The position numbers and the translations under genes were made by a program. Shown here piece by piece: positions 24,727-58,051 of a stretch of 64,000 nt of DNA (the first letter of the stretch is position 1; every line of letters starts with the position of its first letter). The DNA comes from Apostichopus japonicus (lineage: Eukaryota > Echinodermata > Holothuroidea > Aspidochirotida > Stichopodidae), in contig NC_092578.1 in NCBI RefSeq assembly GCF_037975245.1, positions 2,730,001-2,794,000 of the forward strand. The letters run 5' to 3'. The notes under the pieces are model-generated. The model did no database searches, was not told where the DNA came from, and was given only the letters and a program-made list of their open reading frames with translations.

Positions 24727-25123
24727 ATTTTGTCACGCATTGAATTTAAACTAATCTTTCAAGTATTTAAACGTTTAAAAGGTCTTGCACCTAAGTATTT
24801 ATGTGATATGATCTTCGTGAAGTCTAGTTCTTACTCTTTGCGCTCACATTCTCAAATCACCCTGCATGTTCCTCGTATCAATCATAATACGTTAGGCAAT
24901 AGGGCTTTTCCCTACAAAGGACCTCGGTTGTGGAATTCACTTCCGGTGGAATTGATGTGTATTGACTCCTTGACCCTTTATGCTTTCACGATAAAGTTAA
25001 AAACGTATCTGTTTAAGCTTGCTTATTTTGATTGACCCGACTGGTTGGCTTTTTCCTTGTTAAGCGCTTTTGAATGTTTCGTACAAAATTAGCGCTATAT
25101 AAATGCATATATTATTATTATTA

Positions 25124-25127
<4 letters not shown>
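24727..25127 (+). pseudogene. 5'-truncated non-LTR retrotransposon, 3' end of reverse transcriptase
   Basis: The frame 24730-25035 carries the C-terminal signature of CR1/L2/Jockey-type reverse transcriptases: FKRLKGLAPKYL, SLRSHSQITLHVPR, GNRAFPYKGPRLWNSLPVEL, and an F-T-I-K-L-K-T-Y-L-F end. The stop is followed by TTAGCGCTATATAAATG and an (ATT)n tail, the usual 3' end for L2/CR1-like elements. Only the last ~100 codons survive, which fits 5' truncation during target-primed reverse transcription. It is not functional. Confidence 0.85.

Positions 25128-25155
<28 letters not shown>
25128..25155. repeat. (TA)n microsatellite after the LINE tail
   Basis: A short TA tract directly following the (ATT)n tail of the LINE fragment. 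Confidence 0.85.
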
Positions 25156-25159
<4 letters not shown>

Positions 25160-26160
25160 GATATCTCCTTGAATATTTAATTGACTAAAAAGACACAATG
25201 ACGAAAAGCTTAAATGTGTGTTTGTATATATATTTATATGTATGTTTATAATGAGCCTATAGGGATCGCCTCGTGATTGTAGTCGGCCACATATATTTGC
25301 ATATATCATGTTCTCATAATATTACAAATGAATTACATATGTAGCCAGTGACAGTTCGTTTTGCGTGTTGCAGCAGCAGGCTCTTCCACAAACCTGTTGA
25401 ATGTACCCGAAGCGACTCATTCAAGAGGATGGGGGGGTGGGAGGGTGGGGGTATCAGGCAGCAAAATGATTGTCTCTTCACCACAGAGAGGGAGGAAAGG
25501 AGAGAGTTGTCAGGGCAAATAATACTGTGTACAAAGAGTACAATACACTCACTAAAACTGAGTATAAAATGAAAAGAATGACAGAAACCTTCCTCGCCAC
25601 CAACCTCTTTCGTACGCAACACACACTCTAGAATGTGCATCGCATAATCAAAAACAGAAAGCACTGCACAAGGTCTGACGAGATGAAGTGGTAGCTCGTT
25701 TCAACTCACGAAAGCATTACACAATTGAAAATATGTACTTCTATTTGACAAAGAAAAAGTCGTTATTATGTATCGATAATTTGGCTATTACATATGTGAT
25801 TCATTTTTTTATTCAAATTATTACTTTTTGAGAAAATTTACCAATTCGTAATAGCAAATGATTACTTTGTTAACAACAAACAGATCAATTCGACGTCTTA
25901 AAACGAGTATAGTACAAAGTTTAAATTGTCAAGCATGGCACTTATACACATTCGTACAAAATCGTTCACTGCATGGATATATAGGTATTGAAACTCTATT
26001 GGTGATATGCATTGGGTGAAATTAGGTTATCGGTGACCAGAACAATGTGCGAGCAAGTTGCCGAATACATGTTGTTAAGGATACATACACGTCTAGTTAA
26101 CCACACCTGGATACCAATTGCAAAGATAAAATTAGTTCAATAGCGCCATCATATTTGACT

Positions 26161-48733
<22,573 letters not shown>

Positions 48734-48831
48734 ATATACAGGAACATATAGCCTATATCTGAAAACGAATGAATGACATTTACAATGCTCTATAAGTGTG
48801 GGAGACAAGAATACCTAATACAAGTGGAAAG

Positions 48832-49019
48832 ACCTTTTGGCTAAGATCATGTGTAGTATCTGTTCCCTTTCGAGGGGGAATGGTGATGCACACCTGACGA
48901 TGATCACACAGTCACAGTCCTGATGCAAGGGGACTGGGGCTGAGAGCGGATCAGTCGTTTGGTAGTTTGGTTTTCGTGCCCAGGTTCTTTCCTGGGCGAC
49001 TTTTCCTTAAAAAAAAAAA
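48832..49019 (+). mobile_element. U2-snRNA-headed SINE, copy 3 (5'-truncated)
   Basis: Starts at CCTTTTGGCTAAGATCATG (U2 positions ~13 onward), continues GTGTAGTATCTGTTCCC, then the SINE body to CCCAGGTTCTTTCCTGGG and a tail ending in A12 or so. The target-site duplication AAGTGGAAAG is perfect (48822-48831 and 49020-49029). It inserted about 100 bp upstream of the signal-peptide ATG of the GPCR. Confidence 0.9.
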
Positions 49020-49040
49020 AAGTGGAAAGGGTACTATGAC

Positions 49041-49042
<2 letters not shown>

Positions 49043-49129
<87 letters not shown>

Positions 49130-49149
49130 GTATATGTATATGTATATGT

Positions 49150-49217
<68 letters not shown>
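49043..49217. repeat. (TA)n microsatellite with TG interruptions
   Basis: About 175 bp of TA with several TGTATATG interruptions, beginning just after the SINE copy. Confidence 0.93.
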
Positions 49218-49220
<3 letters not shown>

Positions 49221-50183
49221 TATGGTTCTTTACCATATTTTGTCAATCCAATTCGAGAAAAAAAATTTAAACAGATAATGAAGTTGGTTCAGTACTATAG
49301 TGGCTACTGATGTGGAATATGTAAGAAAGCGTTCAAGCCCAAAAAAATAGACACCGGATTTTAAGCCGCTTTGAAGTCTTCACTTACTTCAGAGGAGAAA
49401 AAAAAATCGTTAGACGCAGAAAGAGCATAAGAAGATGCAGGAAAGAGTTTGAGAGGACATAAAGGGGGAGAATCTAAAAGGATGAACGTGAGAACATTCA
49501 TTTTTGTTCTGATATACAGATGACTCTTATAGAGGGGCAGTTCTTTCCCAAACCATGATCTCAACCGAACTGTATTATATTGATACTGAAACGTTCAAAT
49601 GTGGGTCATTTCTTGAGCAAGGTGTGAGAGACTTTAGGCGGCTTATTCCATTCTAACGTCGGATTAATCAACGTGATTGGTTAAAACTCACAACTAGGCT
49701 GAATTAGGGCTGTATATGAACTCACAAAATAACAAGTATTATTATATAAAAATAACGTTCTCACAGTTGGAGATCGAATTATCGGCAGACCTCTCATAGA
49801 TATGTCGAAATCTTTCGAACTGTTCTATGCAGTAGGGTGTTTTTTTTTCTTCCTTTTTTTTATCTTGGTTGTTGTTGCTGTCACCAAGGAAGCACATCAG
49901 TTACCCATCACATGAGGGGAAACAGTAAAAGGCTAATGAGAGGTTATAACGGGTTTGCCCCCCTTAATGAAGTAAAACGTTTGTGAAATGAAAACAGCAT
50001 CACGGGGGTTAGAAGACATTAGACCAACGCAAGTCTTGATACTTTAACGACGATACGTTTCATTATAGTATCGTACTTATTGCAGTTAGCTGACACACTT
50101 CCTTTAAGTGTAGCAAAACCTTGGGAAGAATAAAGTGTAAATAAATATACAGATAAAGGGGCAATGACTTCAATTGACCTATT

Positions 50184-50189
<6 letters not shown>

Positions 50190-50248
<59 letters not shown>
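50190..50248. repeat. (TA)n microsatellite, left flank of the TIR element
   Basis: About 60 bp of TA with one TG. A matching TA tract lies at 50440-50480. Confidence 0.9.
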
Positions 50249-50249
<1 letters not shown>

Positions 50250-50260
50250 ACTATGGATCC

Positions 50261-50427
50261 TACCTTAGGTCGACAGTTACATTGACTTACACACTAAATT
50301 TAATCTAACCCTAACCCTTTTTTCTAACCCTAACCCTGAACCGACCCTAACCAAAACTTTTAAGTGAACATTTTAGAGGACGGAGAACATTGTAAAGCTA
50401 TTTACCATAAACTGTCGACCTAAGGTA
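50261..50427. mobile_element. TIR element enclosing telomere-like repeats
   Basis: A perfect 18-bp inverted repeat (TACCTTAGGTCGACAGTT, 50261-50278, and its inverse 50410-50427) frames a 131-bp interior. The interior holds CTAACCCTAACCC twice (50305-50317, 50324-50336) plus degenerate ACCCTAACC copies. Both flanks run into (TA)n, consistent with insertion into TA-rich DNA. No transposase. A MITE is the likeliest explanation. Confidence 0.7.
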
Positions 50428-50437
50428 CATATCATCA

Positions 50438-50439
<2 letters not shown>

Positions 50440-50480
<41 letters not shown>
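50440..50480. repeat. (TA)n microsatellite, right flank of the TIR element
   Basis: About 40 bp of TA. Confidence 0.9.
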
Positions 50481-50487
<7 letters not shown>

Positions 50488-51108
50488 TATTTTATGTTGC
50501 TGACATTTCTTGATAAAACACGTGATGTTGAAGCTAGCAGTATTCATTGTCCTAATGGTTATGTTATACCAACATGACCACATACAGCTATAACAAAGAA
50601 AAACTCATAGCTTTCATGACTTCAAAGGAGCCTTTCTTTGGTTGATTTTGATTTAACTTTTTTGCATACTTTTCAATAATGAAATTTCACCAGAGTAGCC
50701 TGCATTTAGATGATTGGTAAAATGTCATTTCAACTACTCAAGTAAAACTCGTGAATCTTAAAAGTTTGCAATCATTTATTTCTTACAGTTAAAACTAACA
50801 TGAAAAAATATGACCATTAGCAACTGAATGGATTATTCATTACGTAATTGCACATTAACCTTCAATAATTGGTGAAAAAAGAAGTCTTGGAACGTTTGTT
50901 CATTGAAGTATGTTATTTATGTTAAAAGAAATTTTGGTTTCTTAGCAGTTTGCCCACAGCCAAAGATCATGCCGGTGTAAGAGATGCAAGCGTAAAACTA
51001 AAACGGTTTTGATATTTTGTATCTCAACGATTTAACAAAATGTTATTAAGATGACGGTTTCACCTAAAGATGCAGAAAATGTCCTTCAAGTTTGTTCAAC
51101 AATCAACT

Positions 51109-51189
51109 TCAGGCACCGGAAATCCCTTTAATTAATATTCATTTTCTCGGCCACTGTGGATCAGGTAAAACGTTCCAGCAGCTTCGAGG
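51109..51189 (+). CDS. Orphan exon-like ORF with a Walker A-like motif
   Basis: Between an acceptor-like caacttcag and a donor-like CGAG|gtataa lies an open frame reading PEIPLINIHFLGHCGSGKTF. GHCGSGKT fits the P-loop consensus G-x4-G-K-(S/T), preceded by a hydrophobic strand as in true P-loops. No further exon of an NTPase could be linked on either side, so it may be chance or a gene fragment. Confidence 0.2.
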
Positions 51190-52432
51190 TATAAATGAAT
51201 ACAGTGTATATTCTGTCGAACAATATCCCCAAGGGGTGGGGGGGGGAGGGGACGTTTTTCGCTCTAATACATCGCAGCAAAGTCTTATCAGAGTGTGACA
51301 TGATTTTTCGAGAGAACGTAAAAACTACTAGGGTAAGTTCGAATCGAGTACCTCTTATGTATAAACATAATTTCTTCAACATTCGAGTCTCAATACTTCA
51401 GAAGTACTTCACGGAAGAAATTTGATGCCAAGGGCAAGATATTTTTTTTTTTGGTGTGCTTGCATTCATGTACCACATGACGGTCGGTGCATTTACTGTG
51501 TGATGCGATTAACATTTGTTGAAAGGCGTGGGGTACATGTCTGTGTCTGCTCGTAAAAGACCGATGTGGACATTGTAAGATTATTAAGATCGACAAAAAA
51601 AAACACGCTAGCATAGAGAGACTTAAGGTTAATTTGTTCTATGAATTACGTGCACACTGCACGTCTCTCTGTAAGGATATGTATAATATGTTTACGTTTA
51701 TGGTACGTCACAGCAGGATTAACACGACATTAATATTTATAAATTGGATAACTGTAACAATGGATGACATTTTAACATGATTTATATAATATCGACGATG
51801 ACGGTAGTTTTATATCATTACGTTACAAAATGTCAATAATTCTCGGAACTGCGTAATAAAGATTCTTTATATTTTTTTATTCTACTACTTACGAACATCA
51901 CGAACGTAACCTTATACAAAATATCTTTATGGCGAAATGCGAAAAGGTTATATATTTTATTACCTTCATACAATATGAAATTTTAATAACAAAATCATTC
52001 ATAATGCAGAAATGGTCATCATATATCAACTATAAAGGTGTAGCGGATGTTTTGTTGGACACTGACCTTCCCACTCGGCCCCCACCCCACCCCACCGCGC
52101 CAGTAAAAGTAATATTTTCGTCTACTTTGACAAAGAGATATACTATAGGCTATATTTATCTCATTCTAACGGAATCAGGATTTTAAGAAAAAAACGATCG
52201 TTGAAATCACGTAGTTGAAGGATAAAGCTATACTATATAGGTCAAAACATCAAAGATATCTTCATATAAGCTTTGACTTTTGTTAGTCTAGTTTTCAAGT
52301 TATTCACTTTTTAATATATATTTAATCTCTGGAATGTTCCTTTAAGGATAAATATTAATGATGACGTAGGCCCCTCAGTGGAGGCCTTACTGTTAATGTT
52401 AATCCTATTCATAACCTTTCTAGTATATAAGT

Positions 52433-52828
52433 CAGGGTTGTCCAACCTTTTGCAGAGGAGGGCCACATGGAATATTGATGATGAAGGACGGGGTCGCATG
52501 AACCCTACGCTTGATTTTTTGCCCGAAGCCCAAGGCAACAAAATGAGAGCACTGCCCGCGGAGCGCACTGATTTATTTTCCTTCCTGATAAAACAGATGA
52601 ATAAAGTCCAGCCGCCCCCCCCCCCCACCTCCGCCGAGAGTGTCACACAAACTGACCTGTATGCAGTTTTTTGGACCCAGAAGGTTCGAATGATTGATTA
52701 TATAGCTTCAAATTGTTATCAATAAATCTGCTCACTAAATTTCGCACCGTAGAGCATCTCTGGCGGGCCGGACGCAACCCTGCGGCGGGCCGGACTGTGG
52801 CCCGCGGGCCGTAGGTTGGACAACCCTG
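52433..52828. mobile_element. hAT (Charlie-like) MITE
   Basis: Termini CAGGGTTGTCCAACCTT and its inverse AGGTTGGACAACCCTG are the classic hAT/Charlie type. The 8-bp target-site duplication ATATAAGT is perfect (52425-52432 and 52829-52836). The subterminal region is rich in GGGCC and CCCGCGGGCC. No transposase. The 115- and 111-codon frames through it are not genes. Confidence 0.92.
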
Positions 52829-53877
52829 ATATAAGTCAACCAAAACATGTCGTTTATACTTCATATCAACAACAGAGCACACTTGGATGTGTCATTGAAC
52901 AACATTTGTCCATGATAAGCTGAACTACATTGTAAATACGTCTTATGTTTTCTTATTGAATTCTGTGTTGCATCTGAATAACTGACCAAATGGTTTCTGT
53001 CGAGTCACTTTAATTGATGAAGTAACATTAATGTTGTGCCTATGCCTAATGTCATCATTTAACAAACAGTTACATCGGTTCGGGATGTGGTGAAGAGAAC
53101 GGTAAGTTATTGTCTTAGTCGGGGATCTCGGCAACTAACAAAATAACCTTGTCTTGTCCCCCACTTATAATCCTCACCACAAGTATTTTCACTCGACCAC
53201 TAAAATTTAGTAGATCTCGCTAAGGGACGCCACGTGAGTAAAAACACTTTCGAGTTTGATTAGCCCCCATGATGAAATTGAAGTTTTTCGATATTTTAAG
53301 AAAGTCATTGATCTTTATAAACTGACAGTTCTCTGTAATATATTTTTAACTAATATCATTTTTTATGAGAATACTCTTTTTGAGTTCTTCATCAAAATAT
53401 GTCATATTTAAAACACAATCAACCTGACTATGACATCACCCCATGTTCGATCACGTGACCTATGTACTATAGGTTTAACTTTTTTATGTGATATTTTGTG
53501 CTTTTCTTTACATTTTGTTTCTTTTTTTGGGTACATTTTGAGTGGTTTTGATTAAACCGTCCATCGACGTCTGTAATGAACTGTAACAACTCGTAGAAGT
53601 AACGGAAACGACCGGGAAGCATTGAAGAATAACGAAGCGACACAGCACAACGTTCAATTTAGAAGCTCAAGTGGCTCTTTGCCCGCATGTACGGTTTCTA
53701 TATATCATCGTATATGAATGAAATTGTTAACGCAGGGATGTCACCAGATGTATTGCGCAAAATTAATTCCCAGGGGAAGAGATACAACGGTTCATTTCTA
53801 GACCTTTATTTGAAATGACACTGGTAACCTAACTTAGCAACGCCTTGTTACATATGTAGTGGAGAAGGCTTGAGGCT

Positions 53878-53880
<3 letters not shown>

Positions 53881-53912
<32 letters not shown>
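53881..53912. repeat. (TA)n microsatellite
   Basis: About 32 bp of TA. Confidence 0.88.
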
Positions 53913-53918
<6 letters not shown>

Positions 53919-54270
53919 AAAACAATTCCTTTACAATTACGACGGAATCGGATTAAAATAATCCGACGCGGATTAAAATAATCCGAATTTCTAAAACTTC
54001 TGCTCAATTCAGCAGAAATCAGTAAGCCGCTTTGCCCTTACAACCATGCCGACATCTCCTCCATAAAACAGTTTCAATTCCTGCTACTCCTTGTCACTTT
54101 CGGTGATCATGCACTGAAGAAGAGCTAGTTTTGCTCGAAAGCTCTGCAAAAACCAAACATTGGCTGTTTTACTTCCAATCACTTACCTAATTCAATTATT
54201 GTATCTCACTCGAGATCCAGCCTTTCTCTAAATGTAGCATAGTTGTTTAACAGTTTTTTCGTTATTCCTC
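53913..54270 (+). other. Hairpin-rich segment, possible Penelope-like element fragment
   Basis: Flanked by TA tracts. It contains two tandem hairpins CGGATTAAAATAATCCG, a TTCTGCT...AGCAGAA hairpin, and CTGAAGA followed by a GAGC/GCTC stem and GAAA (54114-54140), resembling a hammerhead core with one extra base. Such motifs occur at ends of Penelope-like elements, but no reverse-transcriptase or GIY-YIG codons are visible. Confidence 0.3.
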
Positions 54271-54282
54271 TATAAATATATA

Positions 54283-54288
54283 TATATA

Positions 54289-54384
<96 letters not shown>

Positions 54385-54551
54385 TTATATTTATATTTAT
54401 ATTTATATTTATATTTATATTTATATTTATATTTATATTTATATTTATATTTATATTTATATTTATATTTATATTTATATTTATATTTATATTTATATTT
54501 ATATTTATATTTATATTTATATTTATATTTATATTTATATTTATATTTATA
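54283..54551. repeat. (TA)n joined to a perfect (TTTATA)n hexamer array
   Basis: TA to about 54371, then ~30 near-perfect TTTATA units to 54551. The Lys-Tyr repeat frame on the minus strand is an artefact. Confidence 0.95.
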
Positions 54552-55292
54552 TGTTTCTGACCTTTTGGGACCGTAGACGGGCATGTGTTTTGGACAACAT
54601 GTATTTGCGCGCAGATCCTACACGGACCTCGAAATATTCACGCAACTGGATTTGGTGCATGCGAAGTATTGGAATAGTGAAGTAAACTGGATGGAAGGAT
54701 GACAGGATGGGTGCAGATGAAAGATGGGAGGAGGGGGAAGGAGGAAAGGGTGGATTTGGATTGACGAGAGGGAGAGAGATAAAGGGGAGATTGGCAGGAG
54801 GGAGGATATGGGGCGAGAAGGTGAGGTGGGGGGGGGGGGAATCGGGGGAATGTGGAAGAGAGGCCACGGAGAAAAATGTGAGGAAGTCGTTGGAGATGGG
54901 GTGAGGGTTGGGGGGGGGGTAGGGAACAGGGAAGAAAGAGTGGAGGCTATACCATTAGGAACTATGTCCTAAACTATTCGATATCAAATTATAGGTTATG
55001 TGCGCATGCTTGAATGTATTCTGTAGTAAGAACGTACATCCTATATAATTTGCTTGTAAGTGGCAAACTAGAAGCCATGTTACTACTGGTATAATATGCG
55101 TTATATTTAACAGCCCAATTTTAATGTACTGAAGTCATTAAATGTTATGGGTCACGTGAACCCGATATTTCCATGCTCACAAGAATCTAACTAATCACGT
55201 GATCACGAAGGTCTTTCAATTTTCATTAACAATTTTCATTTAGGCTATTAAGACTATACAATGCTTAGCCTTACAAAATTATGCATAAAGGT

Positions 55293-55482
55293 ACTTTTTA
55301 AGAAAAAGTCACCCAGGAAAGAACCTGGGCACGAAAACCAAACTACCAAACGACTGATCCGCTCTCAGCCCCAGTCCCCTTGCATCGGGACTGTGACTGT
55401 GTGATCATCGTCAGGTGTGTATCACCATTCCCGAAGGGAACAGATACTACACATGATCTTAGCCAAAAGGCCGAGAAGCGAT
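55293..55482 (-). mobile_element. U2-snRNA-headed SINE, copy 2 (full length, 190 bp)
   Basis: Read from 55482 on the minus strand: ATCGCTTCTCGGCCTTTTGG, then CTAAGATCATGTGTAGTATC, TGTTCCC, a body with GACTGGGGCTGAGAGCGGAT, then CCCAGGTTCTTTCCTGGG and a short A-run. The first ~45 nt match U2 snRNA with one substitution. A 13-15-bp target-site duplication (ATTATGCATAAAGGT at 55278-55292 and 55481-55495) flanks it, proving retrotransposition. Confidence 0.93.
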
Positions 55483-57965
55483 TATGCATAAAGGTTTAAA
55501 GTAAGTTATGTATAGTTAGAGACATTCTCTTTGTATGACTTGGCCCATAGTATAGTAAATTGAATTAAAACTAGCAACATTTACTCGCTAAAGGTGAGTA
55601 ATTTAATTACTGCATCATGGTCATGTGTGAAGGTTTATGTATAATCGACAACGAAAACACAAAAGAGAGAGTATACGTTAGATATTCAAGAACGATGCTG
55701 TTGACTCTTAAAAGACAAAAAAGGTCCCCAATCAATATGAATGACGTATATGCCGTTGACTTGTTCTTTCTCACAGGCGTGAATTCATTGTCATTTTGTA
55801 CCTCTAAGGGTATCAGGCTCTTCTATACCGTCTATAGCGAACTATGACAATAATAATCAAAATGGAACTGAATGTTTTTAGTAATTGTGTTGTGTGTTGC
55901 CTATGATGTAAAATTGTCTATATGCTGTACGCAGCAGTGTTTAAAACATACGTATAAACACACGTATATATGTCTATATAAAAGCAGTTACATTTTCCGT
56001 TGGTTGTGACGTCACCGATTCTGACCTATAGCCGTGTATAGTATTAACAAATGCAAAGTCCCTCAATGTATAACTAGCACTCGTTCTATTTGAGTTACAA
56101 TCACTCGTCTACTCTTAAAAGGAAAGTCCAAAGGAAAAATTGATTTTTTGGCTGATGAGAGTGGAACATATATTCTGAGCATCCTGGTGCCATTTGCGTT
56201 CAATTCCTATGCATCGTTTGCGAGATAGCAGCATTTTGAAGTTGACATGTTTTGTACCAAAATTGATTTTGACGCAAACAGGCGTGATGTCATAGATGCA
56301 CATTGACAATTTTTTTGAGGTACTTTCTTTAAAATATACATCCAATTTTGTTCTCCTCAATTAAGATGCATTAACATATCAATACACAGTAATTGAGATA
56401 TTGATAACTTCACATCCCCTAACTTGCACATTTCGAACCCGATCCGATTTTATGTAAAAACAATCACCTGAATAAATTAATGAAACACACAACATTTTGC
56501 TGAAAGGGTGCAACTATATGATATTACACCTATTTGCTTCAAGTTCACTAATGGTATGAGAACTGTCACAATTTTAACTATCAATAGCTCGAAAACGCCA
56601 TGTATGAATCGTATACGCAAATCTTAGTATATGTTCTTTTTTTTCATTTGTGACAAAAATGAGAAACTTATTCCTGAAATATTTTTCCATTTACAAGGTT
56701 AGCTATACACTGTCAACGTTCTTTGTATATAGTATTTCATGAAAATGCAACTCTATTGCAGAAATATTATTATTCTGTGGATAAATGATTTCAATATTTC
56801 AAACACATATCAACTCAAGTGTTGTGATGATATCATTCAGTAGATGTTGTTGCCAGATGAAATATCACCAAATATCACCAAATTTGACAAAAGTGATATC
56901 TTTACCATATACACAATGATACGAGGGTGTGGTTCTGACCTGCACATGCAGAATATTTCCAGTAATTCTTTTCTAGGTTATCAACTTCAGCCACCAGAAT
57001 ATCACGTGAAAATATCTCCGGGTTCTCTAATGAAGTACAAGTCCTCCATTTTCTGAGGAAATTAAGCTTTTTTTGTTACGAACAAGCTTTTCATGATAAA
57101 TGATATATAAAGATATATAAAGAGAAACAAACCTTAGAAAAGAAGAAGGGAAAAATAGTTTAATTTACACTAAATACAAAATTTATCTTACTTTAACAGA
57201 ACCGCTATAGAACGTTCAACTTATATAACCGATCTTATAATATTCTTCAAACACGCATCGAACGCTATAGAATGCGTGTGACTTTTGATGTATGAATACA
57301 AACCTCAACAATAACAAAAGACTAAAAAAAAAAAAATTACAATAAAACCCAAACCCAACGGGTTTTCCTACGATCTAATTACGTCAAATTTGGTGCAATT
57401 CAAAACGGACGAGATCTAAATATTGTCCAAAATGTCTAACTACTCGTGGGCACTTCACCAGGACCGTTATTACAGTCTTGTCGTTTTATTTGCATTATCA
57501 ATCAAATTTGAAAAATGCCAACAACTCTCTCTCTCCAAGTTGTTGAACCTCCGAGAAAGATAGCGTTTCCTCAAAAGTAACCCGAAGAGAAAAAAAATCG
57601 ATAAAACTATAACACTTGTGGCGTTTTTCAAGGTCTGAATTTTAGGGAAAGATTCCAAAATTATTTGCCAGATTTTTAAATTGCATCGACTCAATTTCAT
57701 ATATAACTGTAAAAACAAAGTCGACATTACCGAGAACTGACTTTAACAGAAGACACACACATCACATAACTAAATACATATGTTTCCAAATACGTCTATA
57801 AATGTAAATGTGTGCGAGATTGTAATGTAAGCATTGAGGCTATACTTGATAAAAAAAAAAAATACTTAGGTAATTTCTTCTAATTCTTCTCAAATGTATG
57901 GATTGAAGAAATGGTTTAATTAGATTAAAAAGTTGATTAATCGTGTGCCACTGCAGAGCCATAGG

Positions 57966-57967
<2 letters not shown>

Positions 57968-58045
<78 letters not shown>

Positions 58046-58051
58046 CACATA
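57968..58051. repeat. (TA)n microsatellite
   Basis: About 85 bp of TA. Confidence 0.93.

Larger units (their letters stand above)
19703..26160. other. Intergenic region between the two convergent genes
   Basis: The region between the sulfotransferase 3' end and the candidate last exon of the GPCR. Apart from the minisatellite, a U2-headed SINE and a LINE fragment (listed separately), I see no assignable gene. A minus-strand open frame at 21987-22262 is described separately. Confidence 0.6.

Noticed and set aside
50305-50336. Telomere repeat as a chromosome end or fusion point
   Set aside because: Only two short tracts, enclosed by inverted repeats of a small element.
54270-54584. Lys-Tyr-repeat ORF of 104 codons
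   Set aside because: Translation of the (TTTATA)n array.
55437-55482. A genuine U2 snRNA gene
   Set aside because: Only the first ~45 nt match; the Sm site and 3' stem-loops are absent, and target-site duplications show a retrotransposed element.
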